NCBI GenBank assembly: GCA_003116975.1
Contig: BGKB01000120.1
Span: 1-64,000, forward strand
Length of the DNA stretch: 64,000 bases
Direction: 5' to 3'
Source: Aurantiochytrium sp. KH105
Taxonomy: Eukaryota; Sar; Bigyra; Thraustochytrida; Thraustochytriidae
In this document: positions 29,841-40,073 of the stretch, one piece after another
How the letters are laid out: each line of letters opens with the position of its first letter
How positions within the stretch are numbered: the first letter of the stretch is position 1
Notes under the pieces: generated by a model
The model's database searches: none
Told to the model about the DNA's origin: nothing
What the model saw: only the letters and a program-made list of their open reading frames with translations
Position numbers and translations under genes: made by a program

Positions 29841-32800
29841 ATGAGGAAATCTGCAAGGGGCATCAAGCCCTCGAGCAAACTGCTCGAGAGCAAGGGCATC
29901 GAGGTCGATGGGTACACGCCGACGGCGGTTCCAGACTTGCAAAAGGCGCGTGCCAGAGATGGCGAAAACGCAGTCGTCGTTGCACCTCTTTCAAGTCCCA
30001 CTCTTGCAACCTCAGACAGTGCTGCCCCTGCAGCTGCTTCAGCTGATGCTGACGCTGCTGGAGCTGATGCTGACGCTGCTAGTGCTGACGCTGCTCCTGC
30101 TCCTACTCCTGCTACTGATACTACTGATACCATTACTACGAAAACCACCTCGAGGCCGAGCTCTACATCTGTTGCGTCGACGACCATCGAGAGAACCTCA
30201 AGGTCGGTTGGCGGAGCAGACTCGTCGCAGCTTGCGTCGAGTGCAAAGATGTCCGCCTCGTCTGCGGGCTCGAACTTGGCCTCGGCCTCGGCTTCCGCCG
30301 GCGATTCGACCGCACCTCCACAATCGGATGTCTCGCCTCAGCAAGCTGAAAGCGCGCCCTTGAGCAGCAAGGGCATGTTTGCCAAGGTCGTCGCCGCGCC
30401 GCCTGCTGCTCCTGCTGCCGAAACAAAGCTACCTGCACCAACGAGCAGCGCCAATAGCAGCGCTGGAAGCGGCAGCGCGCCAAAAAACAGCAAACGTGTG
30501 CACCGAACGGTTCTCGAGGACCCACTCGCGAAGCGCTGCAGATTGCTAGAAATCCAGCGCAACCACTTTAAGCGCACCCTTGACCGGGTGCTCAAGCTCG
30601 ATCGTTACGGTTTTATTCTTGGCAAGGATTATGGCGGTCTTCCTGCGCCAAAGGGAATGATGACGCTTTCGCAAGTCATGAAAAAACTTGAAAAAGGAAG
30701 TTACTTTGCGCCCCATGTCATGCGGGACCATGACTGGGCAAACTCACGAAAGATCGTCGAAATGCTTCGCTCTCGCAAAACGTACGAGGAAGTCAAGCTT
30801 CTGAAAAAGTCGGATTTTCTCGACATCAACTGGGATGCCATCGAAGCCGACCTGCGCTCCATATGGACATTCGTCTACAAACATCAAGAAGTCAACGAGG
30901 ACCCGCGTTCGTTTTACAATACTGCCAAACGCCTCGAAGAGTTTGCTGCAGACAACTTTGCTTCTACACGCGCCAAAAACAAGGAAGAACTCCACAAAGT
31001 CCGCGATGAGGAGAGGCTCGAGCGGCTCACCTTTGAAAACCGAGAACCGGCCATGTCCAATTGGTGCAAAAAGCCGCAGGAGCGAAGAGAGTACACTCAG
31101 GTCGACCACTACAAGGTTGTCGAGGGTATCACGGAGGAAGAGCGCGCCGAGCTCGAGGACCTTCTTGATGCCACCGGTTCAGAAAACCGCTGGCTGCTGC
31201 CCGAAGACGGCGACGCAGAAAGCGCCCTCAATGCGCGCGGCTCTGTGAAAAAGAAACGCCGCCGCGCAGATGGTGCAGCAGCGCCCGTCAGCGGCGGCCT
31301 TGCCGGAAATCTTCCGTTTGTTAGTTGGCGCATCAAGGAGCTCGGCAAGGATCTCCTCGAGGTTGACAGTTGGGGAATCGATCCCTTCACACGACGCAAC
31401 CTTTCCATTGCTCTCGAGTCCATTGATGCCCCGGACCTGCGCATGACCCAGCCTCAAGTGAACTGGTTCATCGAAGGTCTGCTCCTGCGCGAGCTCAATC
31501 GACAGGGGCCTGATATTGGCTGGGACCTGACGCATGCGCTGAAATCGCTTCGCGCGCGCGCTCAGGCCGGTGGTGCTCTCTCTAGCGCCAACAGCATGTC
31601 TCACTTTGTAAACAAGAACGAGACCGATATCAAGACGTCGTTAGAGAAAACGGAAGATCAAGACGCTTCGACCAAGGAGGCGTCAGTGGAAGATCAAAAT
31701 GACACAACAATGGAAGACACCAAAATGGAGGAGAGTCCAGATGCCGCTGTCACAACTTCCGCAACGAGCAAGGCGCCAGCAGAGGACGAGACGAGCACAG
31801 CTTCAAAGGACGCGGATCGGCCCGCTGACGCTCCTGGGACTGTGGACGTTGCCAAGAGTACGGCCACAAAGCCACAAAGCTCTGCTGCCTCGTCACGCGC
31901 GCAAAGCGCTGATGATGTCCTCGCGTTCAATTCATCATTGGACGCGGCATCCGCATCCAAGGGAAACAGCGAGAACGGGCCTGGGGAAACGGCAGCACAG
32001 CACAGCAAGACCAAGGAAGCGGCGCCAAAGACTCTGAATGGGGCCGCCAAGACGACGCGTGGAGCGGCCAAAGCGAAGCTCGGTTCAAAGGCTAGCAAAA
32101 AAGGCAGCAGCGAAGGCAACTCAACGGGTGAGGTCGATTCATTGGCTGATGTTGTGGAGAAGATCGAACGCGTTGGACGCAAGCGCAAGAGAACAAATCT
32201 CGTGGAGCACGAGAATATTATCTGGTCCTCGCGACGCACGCGACGCAAACCGGAATTCTTTGAGGCAGTTCCAAAGGTGATTGTGGCCGACCAGATCGAT
32301 GAAAACGCCCCCGCTGCATCTACAACAACCCGCAAGCGTGGCCGTGGAAGCGCCGCGGCAGCAAGCACGACCTCGCGCAAGACTACGAGGGCCGGCCGTG
32401 GAAAGGCCAAGACCGCCGCTTCGCAGTCCGCGGCGAATGGAACCTCATCGAGGAAACGCAAGGCCGGTAGAGGGCGTGGAGGCGCACGATCTCGGTCAAG
32501 CACTCGAGGTGGTCGCAAGGCCAAAGCAAACGAGGATCTGAGCGAAGTCGATGACATTGACGCAGAAAATGAAGACGACGGGACAGAGGGCACCACCGCA
32601 GAAGGTCGAAAGCTTGTGGGCAAGCGTCTTAGCGTCTTCCGTCCTGTGGAATGTGCGTGGTTCTCTGGACGAATCACGGCGTACAACCAGAATCCCAAAG
32701 AAGAAGGCCGCCATCATTGTGTGCTTTTCGATAATGGCGAAGAGGCCTGGGTCGACATTCTCAAAGACCGCTGCATTGTCGAAAATGTAGCCAACACCAC

Positions 32801-35800
32801 CTACGATCGCAATGTTTCCGATGAAATGATCGTCGCTGCCGTGGACGTAATTCTACGTTCGCTGCAGAGCTGGGGCCAGCACAACTTCTGCGTCCACCCC
32901 AAGGGCGTCGGTGTCATTTGTCTAAATGACAAGGGTATTCAAAAGGGAGATATCCTCGGCTCGTACCACGGCGAACTTTATCCACTCTGGCTCTGGGAGC
33001 AAAAGGAGGCGCGAGAGGACGCCTTGCGCAAGCAAACGCGCGCAGGCAAGACCACCTTGCCCGATTTCTGGAACATGCGCTTTGAGATTCCGAGTTCGGA
33101 GCCCAATGGATTCACGATCCTCTATGTCGACTCCAAGCACCTTGGTACGAGCATGAGTCGACTTAGCCACAGCTGCCGCCCCAACGCCTGCGTCATGATG
33201 GCAATTGTTGACGGCAAGTACAACATTGCCATGCGCGCCCTTCGCGACATCGAGCCCGGCGAAGAGGTGACGATTGATTACAACTGTGTGACTGACAGCA
33301 TGGACGAGTTCCGCGCAGCCATTTGTCTCTGCGGATCTGAAGGTTGCCGCGGCTCGTTCCTGTACATTACCGGAGCGCAGCAGTTCATGCAGGTCGTGGA
33401 GCGCCGTCACCAGCCTGTCCACCGCGCGGCAATGCTCTTTGAGGCATCTCTTGATAGCCAAGGGAAACCTCCAGCCACTAGTAAGCCGGTTCCCAAACGG
33501 GGTAAGGGCGGTCGAAGGAAGCGTTCCAACCCACGACGCGCCTCTGCATCGTCCGCAGAAAAGAATGCGCACGGGCTCGACGCTGACAGCATTGCGCGAA
33601 TGCAAAAGTATGGTCTCAAACTTGACCTTCTCGATCGACAGCCCGTTTGGGCGCTCCGCTTCGTTGCGCTTGCTCTTCGCTTTGTTGAGCAAGAGCAGCT
33701 CGAGCTACCGTCGCGTCTATTCCATGAGGAGCTTGCCCGTCGCGAAAAGGTTGCGCTTTCAGGCGTCAATGGTGTCCAGGCTGGGCATACGACCACCACG
33801 ACAGAAGCTACGGCAGCAGCAGCAGCAGCAACAACAACAACCGTCAAAAGCACGAAAACCAGCAGAAGCACCAAAAACACGACAGCAACAAAAGCCACCA
33901 ACAGCAATGGCTCTGCGGGGAAAACAGCTGGAAAACAGACCGCCCAACAGACCTCGAAAAGAGCATCCTCGAAAAGGGCAGTCCCAGCAAAGACTGCAGC
34001 CAAAAAGTCTTCGGCGCGCAAGACCGCAAAGGGGGGCAAGGCCGCGCAGCAACGGGCTGGCGCAGCGAGCGAGACCAAAGCTGCTTCTAGAGGCACTCAA
34101 AACATTCCGCCCGCGACGCAGCGCAAGCGAGATCTCGACCCGGACTCGGCTCGCGAGCTTTGGACCTCGGTAAAACGCGAGGCCAAGGGCATTGCGCGTC
34201 AGCGTGTGTGCAACCTCATCATTGCTCTGAGCAAGCTTCGGCATCGAATGGACACCCGGATCCGTCTGGGCTTTGAAGGCGCCATGGAAAATGTGCGACC
34301 CATGTGGACGCAATTTCAGGCGTCGACGGGCCCGGAAAGCTTTCCGGAACGCGCTGCGGCAGCCGCAGCTGCCGTGGCAGTCTCTTCGTCCGCGGCAAAC
34401 CGGCAAGAGAACTGGGGCGCAATGTCGCCGTCCAAGGGGCGCGAGCGCGTGTCGCAACACAACCAAAAGGTACGCGACCTCGTCAACGAGACCACGGCCA
34501 AGCTCGTAGAACGTGTGTGGTGGGTTGGCGACCGTTGTGAGGCACGGTGGTGCGGAGATGATGCCGAGGATTATCCCGGATGGTATTCGGGCACAATTCT
34601 CCACGTGCACCCCAACCCGCTGAGCAAAGAGCAGGGTTCTGCATACGAAAAGAATCTCTCTTCGTTGTCTGGGACGGACGCAAACCAGCCCACGAAAGAT
34701 TCTGGCAGCACAAATCCTTCAAACGATCCCAGCGAGGCGGCTACGCCCGCGGCGTCGCAGAGCGTATCAGCTGCAGACTCTGAGGCCGCTTCGGAAATGC
34801 CACCCGTTCCAAATGAGAACGGCAGCAAGATGGAAACAGATGCTGCAAATGCATCTGAAAAGGAAGCAGGAGAAACGACGCTGAGTGCGGACCCAGCCAG
34901 CAAAAAGTACTTTGACGCTCTTTTACGTGGACCTAGCGTTCATATCCTCTACGATGATGGTAGCGTCCTCAACCGTATTCCTATCGGGTCAAATGTCTTG
35001 CGGCGACCACAGCTTACCGACAACCCAGATTATCCTGAACCGCATGTCGCATTAAGCACCAAGACGCACCAGAGTCCCTTTCGGCCCTTGACGGACGAGG
35101 ATGTGATGAATGCACTTTGGAATGACCGCACCAACAGTGTGATGCAGCGGGTGCTTCGCTTGCTGGAAAGGACATGCGTTTATCACATTAATGTGTGGCA
35201 GGCCGCTAGCGATCCGCGCATCAAATCTCGGTACTGGTGGAACATCAAGACGCGTGCGATCCACAAAGGCAAGCCCCCGGTGGCGGACCGTGCCGAAAAA
35301 ATGACCTATGTGCCCAAGGCGATGCGGGAGATCCGCGAGCTCGGCAAGTACTGTGTCGGGTCGATTGAAGAGGCCCGCGATGGCATTCGTCGCCTCCGGG
35401 ATCTCGTTCTCAAGGTACCCGGCGTGGCGCAATCAGAGGACGGCCAGGTTTGGAAAGATGGCAAAATGGATGACGCGCACCAAAAGCTTGTCGACTTGCT
35501 TACTTTCTACAGCCTCACCGAAAACTGGTTTCAGGTCACGGAGGCGCCGCCCGTAAACTTTTACGGCCCCGATAACGCCTACAACCCGACCGCAGCTCAT
35601 TCGCTGCATCACGAGAGCAGTGTGGTCGCCCCGCTGCTCGGCTGGCTTGACCAAAAAGAGGAGAATATGTTGGTTGAGCAGCTCATGGGCACGACTGTCC
35701 TTCCCGAGGTCGAAAGCGCGTACACCCCGATTGAGGCTGCAAAGTACGGCTCGCACGTTCGCAACCGACTGATGAAGCAGCTTGGTGACAACAAGAAGCG

Positions 35801-38800
35801 TTATCAAGACTGGGACAAGGAAACGCAGCGCATGTTCGCACCGGCGCCGCACGTGCATACCGACCTTCAGGCGGACGCCTGGCCGCCGCCGCTACCGCCC
35901 CCGCGGTTGTTTGGGTCGCCTGTGCTCGACGCGGCGCTCTTTGACAATCGCAACTTTGACGGCGTAGCGTCTGGATTCGAGGGCCGTCTCGACGACGTTT
36001 ACTTCAAGAAGCAGGTGCTCGAGGAACACGACAAGCCTGCCAGTGCAGAAGGAGACGACGTGTTCCAGCGCCTCTTGACAGCGCTCAAGGCGACGCGGCG
36101 TTCCGCATCACGGTTTCCAGGCAAGGAAGGTCAAATGTTTTCGCCGCCGCCGCCCCCGACGGTGAACCAACACGTTTGGATCCGATGCGAGGCCAAGGAT
36201 TGCGAAAAATGGCGCAAGCTCCCCGCCGGGTATTCGGCTGCGGACTTTCCGGAAAACTTTACCTGCTCGATGCTCAAGCGGGTGGACCCGCACTTTGCCT
36301 CGTGCACAATTCCTGAAGAACCCAGCACGGGAGAGTCGTCTCTCAAGTGGGGCTACGGGATTGGCAGCGTCGATGATTTGCAAAACGGTCATCGCATTGA
36401 CGCCTATCATCGGCGTTCACGCAAGTGGTTTGCTGTCGAGATCGTGGACGCGCGCACAGACGCAGTTCATGTCGTCTTTCCTAAACAGGCAGGCCGCGCC
36501 GAGGACTGGCTGCCTCGGCACCCGGGTCCTGGCCAATTTGCTTCGATTATGCCATTGTACTCGTTCTCTGACCGCGCGGACGATCGATCAGGCCAGCGCG
36601 TATACCGCTACGTTGAGACCACCAAGAGGGAGTTGAGCAAATTTGGCCCCAAGGCGCTCATGAAGGATTATCAGCAGTATGCGAGTGGCGCCGCAGAGTC
36701 GAGTGGGCTTCCCAAGATTTCCATCCAGGCGGTCATTGGGACGATTGCCGACCTCGTGAACCAAGTCTCTGCCGATGGCGGTGAGCCCTTGGGTCGTGTG
36801 GAAGTCAAGGTGCGCCGCAAGGTCCTCGTTGACGAGGGCCACTTGTCGCCATCTAATGCTGGCACCGCCGCGACCGCCGCCGGTCCTGGCCTCTTACGTC
36901 GGGCCAATAGCACGCAGAGCAGCCTTAGCGCCACGGCAACAGTACGATCTGCGGCGGCGCGCGATCGCGATCGCTATCGCCTTGTGCAACGAGAGGCGAT
37001 GTTTATGTTCTTTAAGGAGATGAAGCGCCTCTACGGCGGCCTCATCAGCTTTGAGGACATTTCACGTCAGGCTGACGCTTTGGACGACCGCCAAATCAGT
37101 TATCTGAATCCGACGTCGTGGTCGAGCAATCGCTACGGCGCTTGGGTTGACGCCGCGTTCGACGAAGACATTGGTGTCTCCATGGAGCAAGACCCTGCCG
37201 AGCGAGACGAAGAGCACGTCGTTGTTGGTATGCAGGTCATGACTCCAGATGGTCTTGGCGTTGTGCTCCGTCGCACAGGAATTCGGACGTATTGTGTGGC
37301 TGTCGCGGCGGCCAGATCGATGCGCGTTGAAACCCAATTTGGTTGGGGCACGGTGGACCTAGTTCGAGAGGGCACTCCACCTATTGCCGAAGTTTCTCTG
37401 GATTCGGGTGCGCGCATGTTCGCCGCGGATCTTGCCGTCGAAGTGGAGTACCTTCTTGTCATTCCCGTGGAGGCGCTTGTGCACGCCAAATTGGCCGATG
37501 TACCTCTTGAGCAGCTGCTCAAAACGAGACAGCCCCGCGGTCCTCGAGGTGGGGACCACTCTCCGTCGTCTTCGTCAACAACACTTAAACGTGAGATTTC
37601 TGACGTTTCCCCATTTCCACAACCAGCCGCGGTCTCCAAGGTTAAGACAGAGGCAACCGAGCCGGCTCAAGCTCCTCGTGTTGAGCTTGCGCAGGATTCC
37701 CGTGCGAAGGCTGATGTAGAGACTCGGCCAATGGAAATTGTCAAGGAGGCAAGTGCCCCCGACACCAGGGCTCAGCATGGGGTGAGCGACAGTACCTCCT
37801 CCTCCTCCTCCTCCTCCTCCTCCTCCTCCTCCTCCTCCTCCTCCTCGGTTAAGCAAGCCGCGGCCCCTGGGACAGACTCGGAGCAGCAGATCAAGACGCT
37901 CTCGGCAAAAGAACTGCCAGACAATCCCAAAGGAGTCGTGCCCACTTCGACGAGTGCTGCCGCGCGCGAGGACAGTGAAGCAGGAGGTGCTGCGCTGGCG
38001 GGGGGTGCCGCGCCGGCAAAAGTAAACGCTGAAGCGGTGGGTGATGGTGCGGCAGAGTCAGACGCAAGCAAGGCATCAAATGGATCAGCTGCTGCAATTC
38101 TTACGCGAGGTGAAGAAAAGGCCGAACCCGATTCGGCGGAGTCAGCTGTGCACGGATCAAAGACTGCGACGGTCTCTGGCGATAGCGATGCTATCATGGC
38201 GGCGCCATCCGAAAAGAAAGGGGCGAACGAAACTCTTGTCGTGCCCGGCGTAGAAAAGGTCGAGTCCAGACAATTAGAATCGGCTGCGCACAAGTCGAAT
38301 GCCGCGACAGTCTCAAGCGAGAGTGCTGCGGTGCCGGCCGAGACAAAGGTGGCGAGTGAAAGCGCTGTTGCACCCGGCGAAGAGAAGGTCGGATCCAGAT
38401 CGACGGAAACGGTTGCGCACGAATCGAATGCTGCGACAGTATCCAGCGAGAGTGCTGCGGTGCCGGCCGAGACAAAGATGGCGAGTGAAAGCGTTGTCGT
38501 ACCCGGCGTAGAGAAGGTCGGATCCAGATCGACGGAATCGGCTGCGCACGAATCGAACACTGCAACAGTATCTAGCGAGAGTGCTGCGGTGCCGGCCGAG
38601 TCAAAGGTGGCGAACGACAGCGTCGTCGCACCCGGTGACGAAAAGGTCGAATCTAGATCGATGGAATCGGTTGCGCAAGAATCAAATGCTGCGATAGTCT
38701 CCAGCGAGAGTGCCGCGGCGCACAATGAAGAAAAAGCGGCGAACGACAGCGTCGTCGCACCTGGGGAAGAAAAGACCGACTCCAGAGCGAGTGAACCGGC

Positions 38801-39056
38801 TGCGCACGAGTCGAACGCTGCGGCAGTCGCGAGCGATGATTCTGCTGCCAACACGACGCCGGCCGAACTGAAGGTGGCGAACGATAATGATACTTTCGGG
38901 TCTGCATCAACGGAAGCCCCTGCGGTGAGAAAGGAGGCGACGCCCACGTCTGAGTTTCCAACTCTCATCGCAAATGTTACGAAGACTGAGGGAAAACAAG
39001 AAGAAACGAAGTCGAAAAATGAGTCGATCCCCTCTCTGGCTCCTTCCGCTTCATAA
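29841..39056 (+). CDS. ATXR3/SDG2-like SET-domain histone lysine methyltransferase, 3071 residues, with CW zinc finger
   Basis: Start chosen as the first in-frame ATG. Order by approximate residue: Ala/Ser/Asp-rich tail; bromodomain-like helical region (216-370, weak); basic Arg/Lys/Gly-rich stretch; Tudor-like segment (926-985, VECAWFSGRITAYNQNP); SET domain (1011-1150) with RLSHSCRPNACV and EEVTIDYNCVTDS; Cys cluster CLCGSEGCRGSFLYITG (1162-1180). The sequence after the SET core matches plant ATXR3/SDG2, a major H3K4 trimethylase, as I recall that family. A second Tudor/chromo-like segment (about 1559-1590, RCEARWCGDD) and a CW zinc finger (2107-2160, WIRCEAKDCEKWRKLP) follow; CW fingers read methylated H3K4. 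The last 350 residues are tandem 43-residue repeats. I infer a nuclear enzyme that writes and reads H3K4 methylation. Confidence 0.85.
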   Translation: MRKSARGIKPSSKLLESKGIEVDGYTPTAVPDLQKARARDGENAVVVAPLSSPTLATSDSAAPAAASADADAAGADADAASADAAPAPTPATDTTDTITTKTTSRPSSTSVASTTIERTSRSVGGADSSQLASSAKMSASSAGSNLASASASAGDSTAPPQSDVSPQQAESAPLSSKGMFAKVVAAPPAAPAAETKLPAPTSSANSSAGSGSAPKNSKRVHRTVLEDPLAKRCRLLEIQRNHFKRTLDRVLKLDRYGFILGKDYGGLPAPKGMMTLSQVMKKLEKGSYFAPHVMRDHDWANSRKIVEMLRSRKTYEEVKLLKKSDFLDINWDAIEADLRSIWTFVYKHQEVNEDPRSFYNTAKRLEEFAADNFASTRAKNKEELHKVRDEERLERLTFENREPAMSNWCKKPQERREYTQVDHYKVVEGITEEERAELEDLLDATGSENRWLLPEDGDAESALNARGSVKKKRRRADGAAAPVSGGLAGNLPFVSWRIKELGKDLLEVDSWGIDPFTRRNLSIALESIDAPDLRMTQPQVNWFIEGLLLRELNRQGPDIGWDLTHALKSLRARAQAGGALSSANSMSHFVNKNETDIKTSLEKTEDQDASTKEASVEDQNDTTMEDTKMEESPDAAVTTSATSKAPAEDETSTASKDADRPADAPGTVDVAKSTATKPQSSAASSRAQSADDVLAFNSSLDAASASKGNSENGPGETAAQHSKTKEAAPKTLNGAAKTTRGAAKAKLGSKASKKGSSEGNSTGEVDSLADVVEKIERVGRKRKRTNLVEHENIIWSSRRTRRKPEFFEAVPKVIVADQIDENAPAASTTTRKRGRGSAAAASTTSRKTTRAGRGKAKTAASQSAANGTSSRKRKAGRGRGGARSRSSTRGGRKAKANEDLSEVDDIDAENEDDGTEGTTAEGRKLVGKRLSVFRPVECAWFSGRITAYNQNPKEEGRHHCVLFDNGEEAWVDILKDRCIVENVANTTYDRNVSDEMIVAAVDVILRSLQSWGQHNFCVHPKGVGVICLNDKGIQKGDILGSYHGELYPLWLWEQKEAREDALRKQTRAGKTTLPDFWNMRFEIPSSEPNGFTILYVDSKHLGTSMSRLSHSCRPNACVMMAIVDGKYNIAMRALRDIEPGEEVTIDYNCVTDSMDEFRAAICLCGSEGCRGSFLYITGAQQFMQVVERRHQPVHRAAMLFEASLDSQGKPPATSKPVPKRGKGGRRKRSNPRRASASSAEKNAHGLDADSIARMQKYGLKLDLLDRQPVWALRFVALALRFVEQEQLELPSRLFHEELARREKVALSGVNGVQAGHTTTTTEATAAAAAATTTTVKSTKTSRSTKNTTATKATNSNGSAGKTAGKQTAQQTSKRASSKRAVPAKTAAKKSSARKTAKGGKAAQQRAGAASETKAASRGTQNIPPATQRKRDLDPDSARELWTSVKREAKGIARQRVCNLIIALSKLRHRMDTRIRLGFEGAMENVRPMWTQFQASTGPESFPERAAAAAAAVAVSSSAANRQENWGAMSPSKGRERVSQHNQKVRDLVNETTAKLVERVWWVGDRCEARWCGDDAEDYPGWYSGTILHVHPNPLSKEQGSAYEKNLSSLSGTDANQPTKDSGSTNPSNDPSEAATPAASQSVSAADSEAASEMPPVPNENGSKMETDAANASEKEAGETTLSADPASKKYFDALLRGPSVHILYDDGSVLNRIPIGSNVLRRPQLTDNPDYPEPHVALSTKTHQSPFRPLTDEDVMNALWNDRTNSVMQRVLRLLERTCVYHINVWQAASDPRIKSRYWWNIKTRAIHKGKPPVADRAEKMTYVPKAMREIRELGKYCVGSIEEARDGIRRLRDLVLKVPGVAQSEDGQVWKDGKMDDAHQKLVDLLTFYSLTENWFQVTEAPPVNFYGPDNAYNPTAAHSLHHESSVVAPLLGWLDQKEENMLVEQLMGTTVLPEVESAYTPIEAAKYGSHVRNRLMKQLGDNKKRYQDWDKETQRMFAPAPHVHTDLQADAWPPPLPPPRLFGSPVLDAALFDNRNFDGVASGFEGRLDDVYFKKQVLEEHDKPASAEGDDVFQRLLTALKATRRSASRFPGKEGQMFSPPPPPTVNQHVWIRCEAKDCEKWRKLPAGYSAADFPENFTCSMLKRVDPHFASCTIPEEPSTGESSLKWGYGIGSVDDLQNGHRIDAYHRRSRKWFAVEIVDARTDAVHVVFPKQAGRAEDWLPRHPGPGQFASIMPLYSFSDRADDRSGQRVYRYVETTKRELSKFGPKALMKDYQQYASGAAESSGLPKISIQAVIGTIADLVNQVSADGGEPLGRVEVKVRRKVLVDEGHLSPSNAGTAATAAGPGLLRRANSTQSSLSATATVRSAAARDRDRYRLVQREAMFMFFKEMKRLYGGLISFEDISRQADALDDRQISYLNPTSWSSNRYGAWVDAAFDEDIGVSMEQDPAERDEEHVVVGMQVMTPDGLGVVLRRTGIRTYCVAVAAARSMRVETQFGWGTVDLVREGTPPIAEVSLDSGARMFAADLAVEVEYLLVIPVEALVHAKLADVPLEQLLKTRQPRGPRGGDHSPSSSSTTLKREISDVSPFPQPAAVSKVKTEATEPAQAPRVELAQDSRAKADVETRPMEIVKEASAPDTRAQHGVSDSTSSSSSSSSSSSSSSSSSVKQAAAPGTDSEQQIKTLSAKELPDNPKGVVPTSTSAAAREDSEAGGAALAGGAAPAKVNAEAVGDGAAESDASKASNGSAAAILTRGEEKAEPDSAESAVHGSKTATVSGDSDAIMAAPSEKKGANETLVVPGVEKVESRQLESAAHKSNAATVSSESAAVPAETKVASESAVAPGEEKVGSRSTETVAHESNAATVSSESAAVPAETKMASESVVVPGVEKVGSRSTESAAHESNTATVSSESAAVPAESKVANDSVVAPGDEKVESRSMESVAQESNAAIVSSESAAAHNEEKAANDSVVAPGEEKTDSRASEPAAHESNAAAVASDDSAANTTPAELKVANDNDTFGSASTEAPAVRKEATPTSEFPTLIANVTKTEGKQEETKSKNESIPSLAPSAS
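37795..37846. repeat. (TCC)n coding microsatellite (poly-Ser)
   Basis: About 17 consecutive TCC codons in the SET-domain gene, translated as a serine run. Confidence 0.95.
38190..38834. repeat. 129-bp tandem repeats encoding 43-residue units at the SET protein C-terminus
   Basis: Well-conserved units start at 38319, 38448, 38577 and 38706, each 129 bp, with one more diverged unit before them. Each encodes a segment like ESAAVPAETKVASES, then V.PG.EKV.SRS.E..AHESNAATVSS. Units differ by scattered substitutions and keep frame. Confidence 0.9.
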
Positions 39057-39215
39057 AAAGAAAAGAGAGTTTCTGCAAGGTACAAAGGATGATTTATAAA
39101 GGATTTGGTTCTCATCATAACGAAGAATGAACTTGTAGACACACATGGCGGCATCTCCCAAAATGTAGGGTAGCCTAGGAAAGAAAGAGGGCGATCATGA
39201 CGATCGCATCTTCTT

Positions 39216-40073
39216 TCATGAGCTTGCGGGGTTGCACGCAGAATCACCCCAAAGAAGATGCATGCCAGAGGCACAGAGTACGGGCATGGTCAGATTGTCG
39301 TCGAGGCCGGCAATATCAACTCGCTCTGCCAGAGCTCCAATGCAGCCTGCAACAAGTGCGAGAACGAAACGCACATTCAATGGTTCATGTCTGCAGTCGA
39401 AAAAGGTACTGTACACAAAGGTTGCGGCTGCGCAAGCAACGAGAGCGCCTGTAGAGCCGGCAAAAGATTTTCCTTGGCTCGGTATTTGGTCTCCGCCAGA
39501 GGTATGATAACGCTTCCAGAGTGTGCCCACGAGGCCTGCAGCGGGATCTCCAAAGGCCAAAAGTAGGATGCCGAGGTGGAACTCGCGATCTCGGAAGCAG
39601 AAGCGGCAGATGGACGACCCGAGCAAGAAGAAAAACGCTCCTGGAATGCGGCCAGCAGCTTCGCTGGGTCGTGCAATGGCTCCAAAATTGGCCATCAGAT
39701 ATTCGTTCAGGCTGGGATACAAGAGACGGAGGCGATGCACGAGGTAGAACCAAGCCGTCGACAATACGAGCGTGACGATCTGCTGCGTCCAGGTTAGGAC
39801 TCCGCTCGCAGACGCGGCCACAAAGAGGCACCCCGTGAGAGCGTGCTGGAAGCGTCGCGTCAGTTCCAGCCCGCGATCATCCCCAGATCTTTTCCCCCCT
39901 TCTCCTGCCGACGCGCCGTTACGCGCCGCGCCGACGGCGTTCACCACGTACTGCGCGGCGACGACGGCCACCGCCACGGCCAGCGCCGTCGCCGCGGTCG
40001 CCCCGCCGGTCACGCCAAGGCCAGGCCCTTCGCCATGGCGCACTCCATCGTCCCCTCCATCGTCACCATCCAT
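39216..40073 (-). CDS. CTP-dependent diacylglycerol kinase (Dgk1-type) or related polyprenol kinase
   Basis: 285 residues from the first ATG in frame (40071-40073); the frame extends upstream to a GTG only. Several hydrophobic helices indicate an ER-type membrane protein. Family motifs: LTRRFQHALTG near the first cytosolic segment, GRIPGAFFFLLGSSICRF, LLAFGDPAAGLVGTLWKR (the conserved FGDP/A..G of the CTP-transferase-like group), GKSFAGSTGALVAC, and ERVDIAGLDDNLTMPVL. Yeast Dgk1 phosphorylates diacylglycerol with CTP to phosphatidate; plant VTE5/VTE6 and farnesol kinases share the fold. The D-N-L-T-x-P ending fits all of them. DAG kinase is the best guess. It is tail-to-tail with the SET gene (159 bp apart) and head-to-head with the acidic-protein gene. 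Confidence 0.82.
   Translation of the reverse strand: MDGDDGGDDGVRHGEGPGLGVTGGATAATALAVAVAVVAAQYVVNAVGAARNGASAGEGGKRSGDDRGLELTRRFQHALTGCLFVAASASGVLTWTQQIVTLVLSTAWFYLVHRLRLLYPSLNEYLMANFGAIARPSEAAGRIPGAFFFLLGSSICRFCFRDREFHLGILLLAFGDPAAGLVGTLWKRYHTSGGDQIPSQGKSFAGSTGALVACAAATFVYSTFFDCRHEPLNVRFVLALVAGCIGALAERVDIAGLDDNLTMPVLCASGMHLLWGDSACNPASS

Noticed and set aside
31694-32698. Antisense frame of 334 codons within the SET gene
   Set aside because: Composed of Ser/Ala/Phe runs complementary to Lys/Glu/Ala-rich coding sequence; a shadow.
37772-39274. 500-codon antisense frame over the SET gene C-terminus
   Set aside because: It mirrors the 129-bp repeats. The repeat periodicity fits the sense frame, which carries the long upstream gene.
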